Positions 30,174 to 39,554 of a DNA stretch of 64,000 nucleotides are shown in pieces; position 1 is the first letter of the stretch, and each line of letters begins with the position of its first letter. The translations under genes were made by a program, and so were the position numbers. The DNA is from Bacteroidota bacterium. Lineage in GTDB: Bacteria; Bacteroidota; Bacteroidia; AKYH767-A; 2013-40CM-41-45. The notes below the pieces were generated by a model. It was not told the DNA's origin. It was given only the letters and a program-made list of their open reading frames with translations, and ran no database searches. The stretch spans positions 385,915-449,914 of the forward strand of contig JADKIH010000002.1 in the NCBI GenBank assembly GCA_016721305.1, in the 5' to 3' direction.

Positions 30174-31603
30174 GTGCAGGATAAGATAGAAATACGCTGG
30201 TTTTACGGCCTTATCTTTTCATTTCTTGCTCTGAGCATCGGATTCCTCACACAAGAAATGTATTGGTTTGCGGCATTGCCTCTTCTTGTAGGCATTGTCT
30301 ACCTTGCTATTTTCTCTCTCGACGTTATTCTCTACATTGTCGCATTCGCAACCCCTCTTGCTATCGTTCTCAACGATAAGAGTAGCGGACCGGCTTTGAG
30401 TTTGCCTTCCGAACCACTTCTATTCGGTGTGCTTCTTCTTTTCGCTTTTAAATTCATCTTCGAAGGAAAATTCGATAAGAGAGTACTTAACCATCCGGTT
30501 TCATATGCAATTTACTTTCTGCTGGGCTGGACGCTTGTAACATCTCTAACAAGCTCGTTTCCTATCGTCAGCTTTAAGCATCTCCTTTCACAATTGTGGT
30601 TTATTGTTCCTGTTTATTTCTTAGGAACTCAGCTCTTCAAAGAGAAGAAAAACATTAAGCGCTTCATTTGGCTCTATCTTTCTTCCCTTTGCATTGTCAT
30701 TATCTACACAATCACCCAACATGCTCAAAATGGCTGGACACAAAAAGCAGCTCACTGGGTGATGACACCATTTTATAATGATCACACAGCTTACGCAGCT
30801 GTATTGGCGCTTTTTATACCTCCGGTAATTCACCTTTGGAGAGATCACACAAACTCCTTCAAAGAAAGAACGCTTTCGGGCCTGGCGGTCATATTGCTTT
30901 TTACAGCCATCATTCTTAGCTACACTCGCGCAGCATGGCTGAGTCTGGTTGTTGTATTTGCACTGTTCTTCGTCTATCGTTTCGAATCAAGTTTTATACT
31001 GTTCTTACCGTCAGTCTCGGATTATTGATTGTGTTCCTATCGATGCGAACTGACATCATGATGAAGCTCGAAAAGAACCGTCAGGATTCGGCGACAGATT
31101 TCAACAAGCATATTCAATCCATTTCCAATATCTCTACCGACGCGTCCAATCTTGAACGTATCAACCGATGGAATTGCGCGATTCGTATGTGGAAACTCAG
31201 ACCTTTCTGGGGATGGGGTCCCGGTACTTACCAATTCAACTACGCTCCTTTCCAAAAGGCCAGCGAAATGACGATCATCAGTACCAATGCCGGCGATATG
31301 GGAAATGCACACAGCGAGTTCATCGGACCATTATCCGAACAAGGTGTACTGGGAATGGTTGCTATGATCATCCTCGTCGTAGTCGTCATTTACCGAGCAA
31401 CGATAATTTATTCTAAATCCAAAAACCGAAGTACTCAAAGACTAACTCTTGCTCTACTGCTTGGCCTCGTCACGTACTTTATTCACGGAACCCTGAACAA
31501 CTTTTTAGACACCGACAAACTCGCCGTCCCTTTCTGGGCCTTTATCTCGATGATTGTTGCGCTGGATATTTATGTTTATGGGGAGGAAAAGGGGCAGGGT
31601 TGA
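30174..31603 (+). CDS. O-antigen ligase/polymerase-family membrane protein (one-base frameshift)
   Basis: About 475 residues, ten to twelve membrane segments, with the large periplasmic loop and family motif RINRWNCAIRMWKLRPFWGWGPGTYQF, then NAHSEFIGPLSEQGVLG (Wzy_C / O-antigen ligase). The frame breaks near 30982: one missing T in CGTTTTC; repair gives VYRFRIKFYTVLTVSLGLL. The start is probably GTG 30174, one base after the Wzz copy 2 stop; an upstream ATG at 30132 lies inside that gene. It would join or polymerise lipid-linked glycan units. WaaL and Wzy members of this family cannot be separated by sequence alone. Confidence 0.85.
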
Positions 31604-31628
31604 TCGACGGAGGCTGCAGCTTGGAATT

Positions 31629-31744
31629 TAGTAATTAGTAATTAGTAATTAGTAATTAGTAAACGTGGGCTTTTCAATCAACGTTGAACCTTGAACTTTG
31701 AACTTTGAACTTGAACTTTGAACCTTGAACCTTGAACCTTGAAC
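31629..31744. repeat. AATTAGT and GAACCTT heptamer arrays
   Basis: About four and a half tandem AATTAGT units at 31629-31662, then eight or nine GAACTTT/GAACCTT units at 31683-31744, in the space between the convergent ligase and RsbU-like genes. The open frame crossing this area is not a gene. Confidence 0.85.
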
Positions 31745-31804
31745 TACCTTCCGACTCAGCAGCCCCCTAATCCGCCCAACAGACAATCTTCAACAAAAAA
31801 AAAG

Positions 31805-33052
31805 TTACCTGAACAAGCAACTCAACAAAGTAATATCATCCGTATAATTCCGGCTTTGTCGGAAAGCGGAGAGGGCGGCAACGAGCTGACGGTGGAGTTC
31901 TTCCATATCGTGCAACGTTGTGCGACCGGTGAAAAATTCGCGAAGGCGATCCATGCCGTATTCTTTTTCGTCATCGTTTTCGACATCGGTAACTCCGTCG
32001 GTGTAGCAATGAAGAACGGCGTTGGCCGGAATAAAAACTTTCCCGGGATTTACAAAAGGCAATTGTTCAAACATTCCCAGTCCTGTACTGCCTTCGTTAA
32101 GCATGTAAACTACCTTATCGTGAATTAAGAAAGGCGGATTATGTCCTGCGTTTACGTAATGCAGCTCTCTGGTGGCACTATTGTATCGTCCGATAAAAAA
32201 CGTAATGAACTTCTCCCCTTTTGCACTTTGATACACTTTATCGTTCAGCGAGCGAACCAATTCAGAAAGCGAATCAGTATGCTTTATCAGCGCATGTAGG
32301 TTGGCCTGGAAATTCGACATCAGCAATGCCGCAGGAATTCCTTTCCCCGAAACATCGGCCATACAGAAAATAAACTCGTGCTCGTTTAGCTGAATGAAAT
32401 CGTAGTAGTCGCCTCCTACTTCCTGATGCGGAAGATAGGTCGCATGAATTTCATAGGCATTTCCACGAGGCAGTTTTACAGGAAATAACATCGACTGCAT
32501 TTGCGCGGCCAATTCCAGTTCCTTGCGGATACCGGCTTGACGAATACGCTCATTTGCGATGTGATTGTTTTCAATCGCTACGACAATCAGATTTGAAATT
32601 GTATGAATGAAAGCAAGCAGTTCATTGCGCATTTTAATGACGCTTCCATTCAAACCTCCCACTAAAGCGTAGGCTAACAACTGATCTTTATGATAGACCG
32701 GCAAGATCGAATCAAATGTTTTCACCCAAAGGTCTTGCTCAGTTTCAAGTTTCTGTAACTTATTTAGTTCTCCTAAAATTTTAGTGAGATCAATATCTTT
32801 AAATGATTTATCAGTCCCGTACATCAGCGAACACTTCCACTGATGCTCATGAATGAGAAGCGCAAATTTTTCAACCTTCAACTGGCTATGCAAAACGTGT
32901 TCATAGACGTCGAGCAATTGCTTCGTTGTAAAATTGTAATTGATCGCCTTGGTAATCTGCAATAACCAATGAAGCTGCAGTTTCTTTGCCTGCAATTCCT
33001 CATGTATGTCGTGCGATACCGGTTGCGATGCCACTTTCTTCTCTTCTGACAA
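31805..33052 (-). CDS. RsbU-like PP2C (SpoIIE) protein phosphatase with GAF-like N-terminus
   Basis: 415 residues. The N-terminal half (about residues 30-175) looks like a GAF sensor domain. A short linker (RKELELAAQMQSMLFP, the usual RsbU connector) leads to the SpoIIE phosphatase domain with its metal-binding acidic motifs: EVGGDYYDFI, CMADVSGKGIPAALLM, YTDGVTDVEN and NYTDDITLL. Such proteins dephosphorylate anti-anti-sigma factors or similar partners in stress signalling; no partner gene is nearby. It starts three bases after lpxD ends, so the two are probably cotranscribed. Intact. Confidence 0.92.
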   Translation of the reverse strand: MSEEKKVASQPVSHDIHEELQAKKLQLHWLLQITKAINYNFTTKQLLDVYEHVLHSQLKVEKFALLIHEHQWKCSLMYGTDKSFKDIDLTKILGELNKLQKLETEQDLWVKTFDSILPVYHKDQLLAYALVGGLNGSVIKMRNELLAFIHTISNLIVVAIENNHIANERIRQAGIRKELELAAQMQSMLFPVKLPRGNAYEIHATYLPHQEVGGDYYDFIQLNEHEFIFCMADVSGKGIPAALLMSNFQANLHALIKHTDSLSELVRSLNDKVYQSAKGEKFITFFIGRYNSATRELHYVNAGHNPPFLIHDKVVYMLNEGSTGLGMFEQLPFVNPGKVFIPANAVLHCYTDGVTDVENDDEKEYGMDRLREFFTGRTTLHDMEELHRQLVAALSAFRQSRNYTDDITLLSCLFR

Positions 33053-33055
33053 TTT

Positions 33056-33988
33056 CTAACGCTTTAATTTTTCGATAATCTCCGGCAATTGTTTTACAAA
33101 CGCCAGTTCTTTCATCTTCTCACGTGCTTCCTGAGTCGGACTACCAAAGTAAGTCTTTCCTCCTTCTATCGATTTCGGTACACCTGATTGCCCGAGAACA
33201 ACGGCACCTTTTCCGATTGTCAGATCTTTCTGCACGCCAACTTGTCCCCAGAGGATAACATCATCTTCAATCGTTACCACTCCGGCAATTCCTACCTGAG
33301 CAGCGAAGAGACAATTTTTACCGATCACCGTATCGTGACCGATGTGAATCATATTATCCATTTTAGTTCCGTCGCCGATAATCGTATCGCCGGAAACACC
33401 TTTGTCGATTGTACAAGAAGCACCGATTTCAACACGATTACCAATGATAACCCGGCCACAGGAAACCATTTTATCGTAACCTTCGGGGCGGCGTTTAAAA
33501 TAGAATGCATCGGAACCGATAACAGTACCGGCATGAATGACAACATCGTCGCCGATTATCGTATGATCATAAATTGTCACATTCGGGTGAATGAGACAAT
33601 TTTTACCGATAGTCACATGATGCCCGACAAAAACACCCGGCTGAAGAATAGTTCCGGCGCCAATTTTAGAAAGCGGACTTATAGCCTGTTCCGACTTTTC
33701 GAAGATCCTGAATTTTTTTACGATTGTGATATAAACGGAAAACGGATCTTCCGCAAACAACAATGCTTTGCCTTCAGGAACTTCAACTTCTTTGTTGATG
33801 ATAACGAATGATGCGGCAGAATGAAGCGCCTTTTCATAATACTTCGGATGATCCACAAATGTGATATCACCTTCTTCTACCTTATGAATTTCGTTGATTC
33901 CACTTACCAGTCGGCTACCGTCGCCGAGCACACGCGTTCCCGTCAGTGTGGCGAGTTCGCTTAATTTTACAGGAGTATCAAATCTCAT
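33056..33988 (-). CDS. lpxD: UDP-3-O-acylglucosamine N-acyltransferase (LpxD)
   Basis: Third step of lipid A synthesis: adds a 3-hydroxyacyl chain from ACP to UDP-3-O-acylglucosamine. 310 residues. The N-terminal LpxD uridine-binding domain covers residues 1-100 and is followed by a left-handed hexapeptide helix (repeats such as IGKNCLIHPNVTIYDHTIIG and IGDGTKMDNMIHIGHDTVIG). The histidine in the HIGHDTVIG segment is at the place of the family's catalytic base. Bacteroidota often carry a second LpxD-like paralog elsewhere, so the assignment as the main copy is likely but not certain. Confidence 0.9.
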   Translation of the reverse strand: MRFDTPVKLSELATLTGTRVLGDGSRLVSGINEIHKVEEGDITFVDHPKYYEKALHSAASFVIINKEVEVPEGKALLFAEDPFSVYITIVKKFRIFEKSEQAISPLSKIGAGTILQPGVFVGHHVTIGKNCLIHPNVTIYDHTIIGDDVVIHAGTVIGSDAFYFKRRPEGYDKMVSCGRVIIGNRVEIGASCTIDKGVSGDTIIGDGTKMDNMIHIGHDTVIGKNCLFAAQVGIAGVVTIEDDVILWGQVGVQKDLTIGKGAVVLGQSGVPKSIEGGKTYFGSPTQEAREKMKELAFVKQLPEIIEKLKR

Positions 33989-33993
33989 TAGGG

Positions 33994-34001
33994 CAAAAAT
34001 A
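33994..34001 (-). promoter_or_regulatory. -7 box directly before the lpxD start
   Basis: On the minus strand TATTTTTG matches TAnnTTTG and ends only five bases before the lpxD ATG. Transcription from this box would begin at or next to the start codon, so the message may be leaderless. Confidence 0.5.
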
Positions 34002-34142
34002 CTGATTTTGCGGGCGGGAAGGCGTCGAAGCCCGAAAAAGCAGCGGTTTTATCAACAATTCTTAGTGGAAGCCTAGTGAAGGCTGCCAAAAGTCGGAAAT
34101 TTGACGGCTTATGCCCTCAACATTTATTACTTTCGCCCATCG

Positions 34143-35258
34143 ATGAAAATTGCAGTCAACACCAGAATGCTGATCCGGGGAAAGATGGAAGGCATTGGCT
34201 ATTTTACCTTTGAAACTATGAAACGAATGGTGAAATCCCATCCGGAACATGAGTTCATTTTCATCTTCGATCGCCCATTCGACTCTTCCTTTATTTTCGC
34301 TCCGAATGTAACCGGCGTTGTCGTTCCTCCTCCTGCACGACACCCTATACTTTGGACGATCTGGCTCGAATACAGCTTGCGGAAATTCTTTCGCAAGAAT
34401 AAAGTCGACTTATTCATTGGCACCGATGGATATCTGCCCTTGAGCATTCAAGCAAAAACACTGGCAGTATTTCACGATATTAATTTCGAACACTACCCAA
34501 AAGACCTGCCGTTTTTTAATCGCATTTACTATCGCTACTTTTTCCCACGCTTTGCAAAAAAAGCAGACCGAATTATAGCCGTCTCAGAGTTTACGAGAAA
34601 AGATGTGATTGAAAAATACCATGTCGATGAAAAGAAGACGGCTACTGTGTACAATGGTGTTTCTGATGCCTTCGCTCCTATTTCGGCCGATCAGATTTCA
34701 ACGACACGAAATAAATTTACGCAAGGACTTCCCTACTTTCTTTTTGTAGGCTCTTTGCATCAAAGAAAAAATATTGCCAATCTGCTTCGCGCTTTTGAAT
34801 TATTCAAAAACACAACAGGTTCAAAAATAAAACTTGTTCTGGCCGGTGCTAAGCGCTGGTGGACATCCGAAATGGAACAAGTACACGCATCGATGCTTCA
34901 TCGCAACGACGTTATTTTTACAGGACGTTTAAGCTTTGAAGAACTCACACAGATTACTGCATCTGCACTTGCTGTTACTTACGTTTCTACATTCGAAGGA
35001 TTCGGAATTCCGATTGTAGAAGCAATGAAATCGGGCGTCCCTGTGATCACATCGAATGTAACTTCCATGCCCGAAATTGCCGGTGATGCTACTCTTCTAT
35101 GTGATCCGTTTTCCGTCGAGTCGATCTCCAATGCCATGCAACAAATTGCCTCAGTGAAGCCTTACGAAAAGCACACTCATCGAAAAAGGCATTCTCCGCG
35201 CGAAGGATTTTCGTGGGGAGAAGACGGCGGAGGGGTTTGGGGGTGCTCAACATATTAA
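34143..35258 (+). CDS. Glycosyltransferase family 4-type (GT-B) protein, disrupted 3' end
   Basis: About 370 residues. ATG 34143 gives MKIAVNTRML, the usual start of the donor-binding GT-B fold; an ATG at 34101 is less likely. Family motifs are GIGYFTFETMKRM, DRIIAVSEFTRKD, VYNGV, FVGSLHQRKNIANLLRAF and the nucleotide-sugar-binding STFEGFGIPIVEAMKSGVPVI. The last 35 residues as written do not look like the family. The other frames carry fragments SEALRK, LIEKGILRAKDF and EKTAEG in the correct order, so several single-base gains and losses lie between about 35157 and 35250. It probably acts in surface glycan synthesis. Confidence 0.87.
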   Translation: MKIAVNTRMLIRGKMEGIGYFTFETMKRMVKSHPEHEFIFIFDRPFDSSFIFAPNVTGVVVPPPARHPILWTIWLEYSLRKFFRKNKVDLFIGTDGYLPLSIQAKTLAVFHDINFEHYPKDLPFFNRIYYRYFFPRFAKKADRIIAVSEFTRKDVIEKYHVDEKKTATVYNGVSDAFAPISADQISTTRNKFTQGLPYFLFVGSLHQRKNIANLLRAFELFKNTTGSKIKLVLAGAKRWWTSEMEQVHASMLHRNDVIFTGRLSFEELTQITASALAVTYVSTFEGFGIPIVEAMKSGVPVITSNVTSMPEIAGDATLLCDPFSVESISNAMQQIASVKPYEKHTHRKRHSPREGFSWGEDGGGVWGCSTY

Positions 35259-35395
35259 TTGGCTGATTTGCTGATTAGCTGACTTAGCTGACGGGCGGCT
35301 CCGCGAATTTGAGAGCACAAATCTGCTTACATTTTTTTTAGCAATTTGCTATCTTGTACACCCGTAATCAGCTAATCAGCTAATCAGCTAATCAA
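35256..35395. repeat. TTAGCTGA octamer repeats with inverted copies
   Basis: About four units of the type GCTGATTA at 35258-35291 and inverted GCTAATCA units at 35365-35394, enclosing about 70 bases. They separate the glycosyltransferase from rnhB. Confidence 0.8.
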
Positions 35396-35400
35396 ACCAA

Positions 35401-35997
35401 ATGCTCCACCTCCACCACCAACCCCATCTCCTTGAATCCGGCTGCGATGAAGCGGGACGGGGATGTTTGGCCGGGCCGGTGTTTGCGGCGGCGGTGATAT
35501 TGCCGGGGGAATTTGAAAATGACTTGTTGAACGACTCGAAGAAATTATCAGAGGAACGGCGGTATGAATTGCGACCACTGATTGAAAAGGAAGCATTGGC
35601 ATGGGCTGTCGGAACGGCATCGCATGAAGAGATTGACACGATCAATATTTTGAACGCTTCGTTCCTCGCTATGCACAGGGCAATTGCCAGGCTGAAAATC
35701 CAACCGGAACTTTTACTGATCGAGGAAATCGATTTAAGAAATTCAGTCCGATTGCACACTTGCATTATAGTAGGCGATGGAATTTATCTGTCGATTGCCG
35801 CTGCCAGCATTTTAGCCAAGACGTACCGCGACGATTACATGCTTCAACTCCATGAGCAGTATCCGCAGTATAACTGGGACAAAAACAAGGGTTACGGAAC
35901 TGCAGCTCACCGAAAAGCCATGAAAGAGTTTGGTTTATCGCCTTTTCACCGCAAAAGCTTCCATTTGCATGATGAGCAACTGAAGATTGATTTTTAA
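35401..35997 (+). CDS. rnhB: Ribonuclease HII (internal compensated frameshift)
   Basis: Cleaves RNA in RNA-DNA hybrids and at single ribonucleotides. 198 residues. The first catalytic pair is in [13 protein letters not shown] (residues 15-18). [31 protein letters not shown] and the C-terminal [18 protein letters not shown] motif are normal. Between 35723 and 35754 the written frame reads [11 protein letters not shown]. The adjacent frame reads [10 protein letters not shown], matching the invariant IDGNRF motif. A base is lost at about 35723 and gained at about 35753, so the overall frame is kept but the third catalytic Asp is lost on paper. The true gene is probably intact. Confidence 0.93.
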   Translation: MLHLHHQPHLLESGCDEAGRGCLAGPVFAAAVILPGEFENDLLNDSKKLSEERRYELRPLIEKEALAWAVGTASHEEIDTINILNASFLAMHRAIARLKIQPELLLIEEIDLRNSVRLHTCIIVGDGIYLSIAAASILAKTYRDDYMLQLHEQYPQYNWDKNKGYGTAAHRKAMKEFGLSPFHRKSFHLHDEQLKIDF

Positions 35998-36067
35998 CAA
36001 CGCTGCTGAATAAATCGCCTGCAATAGCTCACTTTCATAGCATTGCTAAGAGTAAATTGCAACTCTT

Positions 36068-38762
36068 ATGAAGCGAAAAAATATCATTGTCATTTCCGCT
36101 ATTACGCTGACCGTCCTGATTCTGGTTGGGAATTTTTATACACGTAAATACGCCGTACTGCACGCCGACCCTGTTGATGCCATTCCTCCCGACGCAGCAT
36201 TTTTCGTTGAAGTAAAAAACGGAATGACCGGCGCACAAAAACTTCTTCAGGCTCCGTTCTTTTCTTCGCTCTGCAAAGACTCTTCCTTCTCCCGTTTAAA
36301 AAACAACATTCGTCTTCTCGACAGTTTATTGCAGGAAAGCGAAATACCGAATAGCATCCGACAAAATCAAATTGTATATATTTCTGCTCACCCGACGAAA
36401 GCCGATGAATTCGACTTTCTTTTCATGACAAATATACCGCGTGGCGAAACGGAAAGAGCCGTCGTTTCGTCAATCATCGATATAGCAGGTGATGAGTTCG
36501 AAGAGAATGTACGCGAATACGAAGACGTGAAACTGCATGAGCTTATTCGTAACCAAAATATCGAATTCATTTTTTCAGTGACGAGCGGTATTGTAATGAT
36601 AAGCCGGACTCCATTTCTCGTTGAAGATGCAATTCGTCAGCTTAAAGCAGGAACGTCAATTAAAAAAGCAAAAACATTTACGCGTATCAATAAACGAGTT
36701 GCTAAAGATGAATACGCAGCTCTCTTCCTGAACTCCTTTGCCATTCATGACATGTTATCGGCATATATTGATCCTTCTCAGACAGGAATACAAACCGGGC
36801 TGACTGATTTTCTTCGTTGGTCACGACTGAGCATTAGTCCGGAAAGCCAGGGAATTCGGTTTGACGGAAACAGTATCGCAGCCGACACAACGAACTTCCT
36901 TGCATTTTTTAGAGGACAAAAACCGATTGAGTCACGCATTGCGGCTTATGCGCCTGCAAGAGCAGCTCTTGTAGCAAGCTTCACTTCCGATCGACTTAAT
37001 CAAGCCTTGATGCATCTGAGAAGCAACACCGGATTTTCCATCGGACCGGATTTCAGCTTTGAGATCGTCGACAGCTTGTCGCGGAAATTCAAAACGAATC
37101 TCGACAAGCATATGCAGGGCTTCCGATGAATTTGCCGTAGTAATAACAGAACCTGCTTCGACCTCGCTTGAGAACAATTTGTACGCTTATGTAAAATCGC
37201 GCAAAATATCTGAGGCACTTGCACAATTGCAGGAATTACAGATTTCCTCGAAAGGAAAATCGTTGGAAAAGTATCGGCAACACACTGTAGGCAACATTAA
37301 CATTCCTGCTTTGGCTCCACTCTACTTTGGCAAAATGTTTATCGATTTGCAAAACACATGGTACACGAATGTAAACGACTACATCGTTTTCGCCAACAGT
37401 AATTCCGGACTGAAGAATCTCATCGACGACATAGAAGAAAAACGAACGCTCGACAAAGAAAGCGACTTTAAGCGAAACGCAAACTCCACTTCATTCAGCG
37501 GCAATATCAACTTTTACTTTAGCATGAAACGAGGAGAAAACATACTCCGCTCATTTTCGAATGAGAATATTTCATCAATGATTACAGGCGAAGGCATTTT
37601 CCAAAAAACTATTCAATCGCTATCGGCAAGCATTCAATGCACGAATGAAATTTGTCCGACAAAATTACATATCGACTTTTCATCCGATCACAAATCGGAG
37701 GTTCATTTGCTTTGGTCCGCACAGCTTGACACTACGATCAGCACTGCACCTTGTGTGATTAATACCGGCACGAATGAATATCTGGCAGTACAAGACGCTC
37801 GCAACGATCTGTATTTGTTCGACGAATCCGGCAAAACACTTTGGAAGAAAAACATAGGTGCTCCGTTACTTAGTACTATTCACGCCATCGATCAATATCA
37901 CAATGGAGAATCGCAGCTCGTATTCAACACCTCCGAACGATTGTTTATGATTGACATAAATGGTGACTCGGTAAATAACTTCCCGGTAAAATTGCCTGTA
38001 TCGACGACCTCTTCATGCATCATAGCTCATACCGGTTCTCAGTCAAGCGACCAGATTTTTATCTGGTGCGGCAATGGCATCATTTACGCCTACGAAAGTT
38101 CAGGTAAACCGGTAAACAGTTAGCTGTTCAATCAATTTATCAGTGAACTTCAGACACCTCCAATGCCGTTTACATTTAATAAGCAGTTACACTTCCTACT
38201 CACAACCGGAAATTCTGCTGCTATTTGCGATAGCAAGGGAAAGATGAGTCCGATAAAAGGTGTTGATTTTTCATTCACGAAATCAGAAATTCTGTATTCA
38301 GATTCAGGCAAGACCGTCAGATTTGTATTCATTTCCGACGACGGAAGCATGCAAATGGTGAATGCATCGGCACCATCGGTTAAGCTTCCTGTTATGCAGA
38401 ATTATAGCGTTAGCGATTTAGTAAGTTTAAGCAGTAATGTTTCGGGCGACAATCTCATCATAAGCAGAAACGATTCACTTCTCAAGATTAGCGATGACTT
38501 GCAGACTGAGGATTTTCTCCTATTCAAAAAAGGATTATCGACGTATCAGTTAAAAAAGGCTATAAACAAAACAGATAAAATCGCGATGACCGATACACTG
38601 GCTACGCAATTTTATCTGCTTACGTCTGACGGAACTCCTGAGGAAGGATTCCCGGTAAAAGGTTGTTCTGATTTTTCCGTGACTATGGATGATGAGTTAA
38701 GCGGAAGCGGAAAAATTTTTATTTCCGATAATCAACAAACCATCTTTGTGTACGGATTGTGA
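36068..38762 (+). CDS. Large envelope protein, DUF3352-like with beta-propeller-like C-terminus (frameshift and in-frame TAG)
   Basis: About 895 residues once joined. A signal anchor (residues about 6-24) is followed by a DUF3352-like region (IPPDAAFFVEVKNG, SSIIDIAGDEFEENV) to about residue 580. The last third has repeats like a PQQ/FG-GAP beta-propeller (NDLYLFDESGKTLWKKNIG, RLFMIDINGDSVNNFPVKL, YAYESSGKPVNS). One base is lost near 37120, where the second frame continues SSDEFAVVITEPA-like residues. A TAG at 38121-38123 interrupts the same frame before LFNQFISELQTPPMPF; a Trp codon TGG is the simplest original. Function unknown; probably exported or inner-membrane anchored facing the periplasm. 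Confidence 0.75.
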
Positions 38763-38775
38763 GAGCACTCAATTA

Positions 38776-39255
38776 TTATTGAGCACCGCCATCATTTTTC
38801 TTCAGGTATTCGTAAACTGCTCCTGCTTCTCCTTCTGTCAGATTCATATTGATCATCTGCGTTGTATATTTCTTCAGAAGAGCTTGGGCCATAGAATCCT
38901 TTTGAGTCATTTCCATTGGATTGAGAATTTGATTCATAATCCATTCCGGACGGCGAATTTTTGTAATCCCAAGCAAGCCGGGACCGATTGCACGTTCAGC
39001 GGTGAGCTTGTGACAACTGGTACATTTGGTTTCGAAGACCTTTTGTCCGCTATCGACTCGCTGAGTTACATCGGCCGTTCCAATTGCATATTCAGTAATG
39101 GGCCCAACACCCTTACCATCGTAGTACTTATTGAAAGCATCTTCGGCAGGGGCCTGACTTTGTTCGGTTCCGCTAGAGCATCCATATAGGCTAAAAACGG
39201 CCAGAAGAGCGCCAATGGCAAGCTTCGGGAAGGCATTTTGTTTCACTTTTATCAT
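38776..39255 (-). CDS. c-type cytochrome lipoprotein
   Basis: 159 residues from ATG 39255 (an ATG at 39279 is less likely). A lipobox LYGC places the lipid on C26. One heme c site, CTSCH, is at residues 78-82, and a methionine in MINMNLTEGEA is the likely distal heme ligand. The fold is a small monoheme cytochrome c (class I). It is likely an electron carrier at the periplasmic membrane surface; its partner oxidase or reductase is not in this window. Its stop lies 13 bases from the end of the convergent envelope gene. Confidence 0.9.
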   Translation of the reverse strand: MIKVKQNAFPKLAIGALLAVFSLYGCSSGTEQSQAPAEDAFNKYYDGKGVGPITEYAIGTADVTQRVDSGQKVFETKCTSCHKLTAERAIGPGLLGITKIRRPEWIMNQILNPMEMTQKDSMAQALLKKYTTQMINMNLTEGEAGAVYEYLKKNDGGAQ

Positions 39256-39279
39256 AAGTTCATGTGTATTTGCCCACAA

Positions 39280-39554
39280 ATTTGGCAGAAAGTTCTAAAA
39301 ATCCAATGCTTATTTCAATAAAAATTCTATATTTGATATTGAAATTTTATTCGGAATGGACTTCAATACACGCAGTTAAAGTTCTCTTGATAAAATCCAA
39401 GTGAAATTCCATTACGTTTAGAATTTTGTTCAGTTCGCACACCACACACTCATCTTTTCACAAAGAGTAAAAGTTTATTCTACCCTATTTATCCTGAACA
39501 CTTCATTTAAGTGTTTTGATAATATTTTTTAACAGCCTTCCAGACGCTAATGTT
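39280..39554. other. Intergenic region upstream of the histidine kinase
   Basis: 275 bases, AT-rich, between divergent genes. A TATATTTG at 39328-39335 (plus strand) fits the -7 consensus but is about 220 bases from the kinase start. I see no gene, repeat or terminator here. Confidence 0.5.

Noticed and set aside
31739..32128. Plus-strand open frame of 129 codons
   Set aside because: It begins in a heptamer array and runs antisense to the RsbU-like gene, which has clear family motifs.
33188..33811. Plus-strand open frame of 207 codons antisense to lpxD
   Set aside because: No family features; it mirrors the hexapeptide repeats of lpxD on the other strand.
38746..39189. Plus-strand open frame of 147 codons antisense to the cytochrome gene
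   Set aside because: The minus strand has a lipobox and a CTSCH heme site; the plus frame has no recognisable feature.
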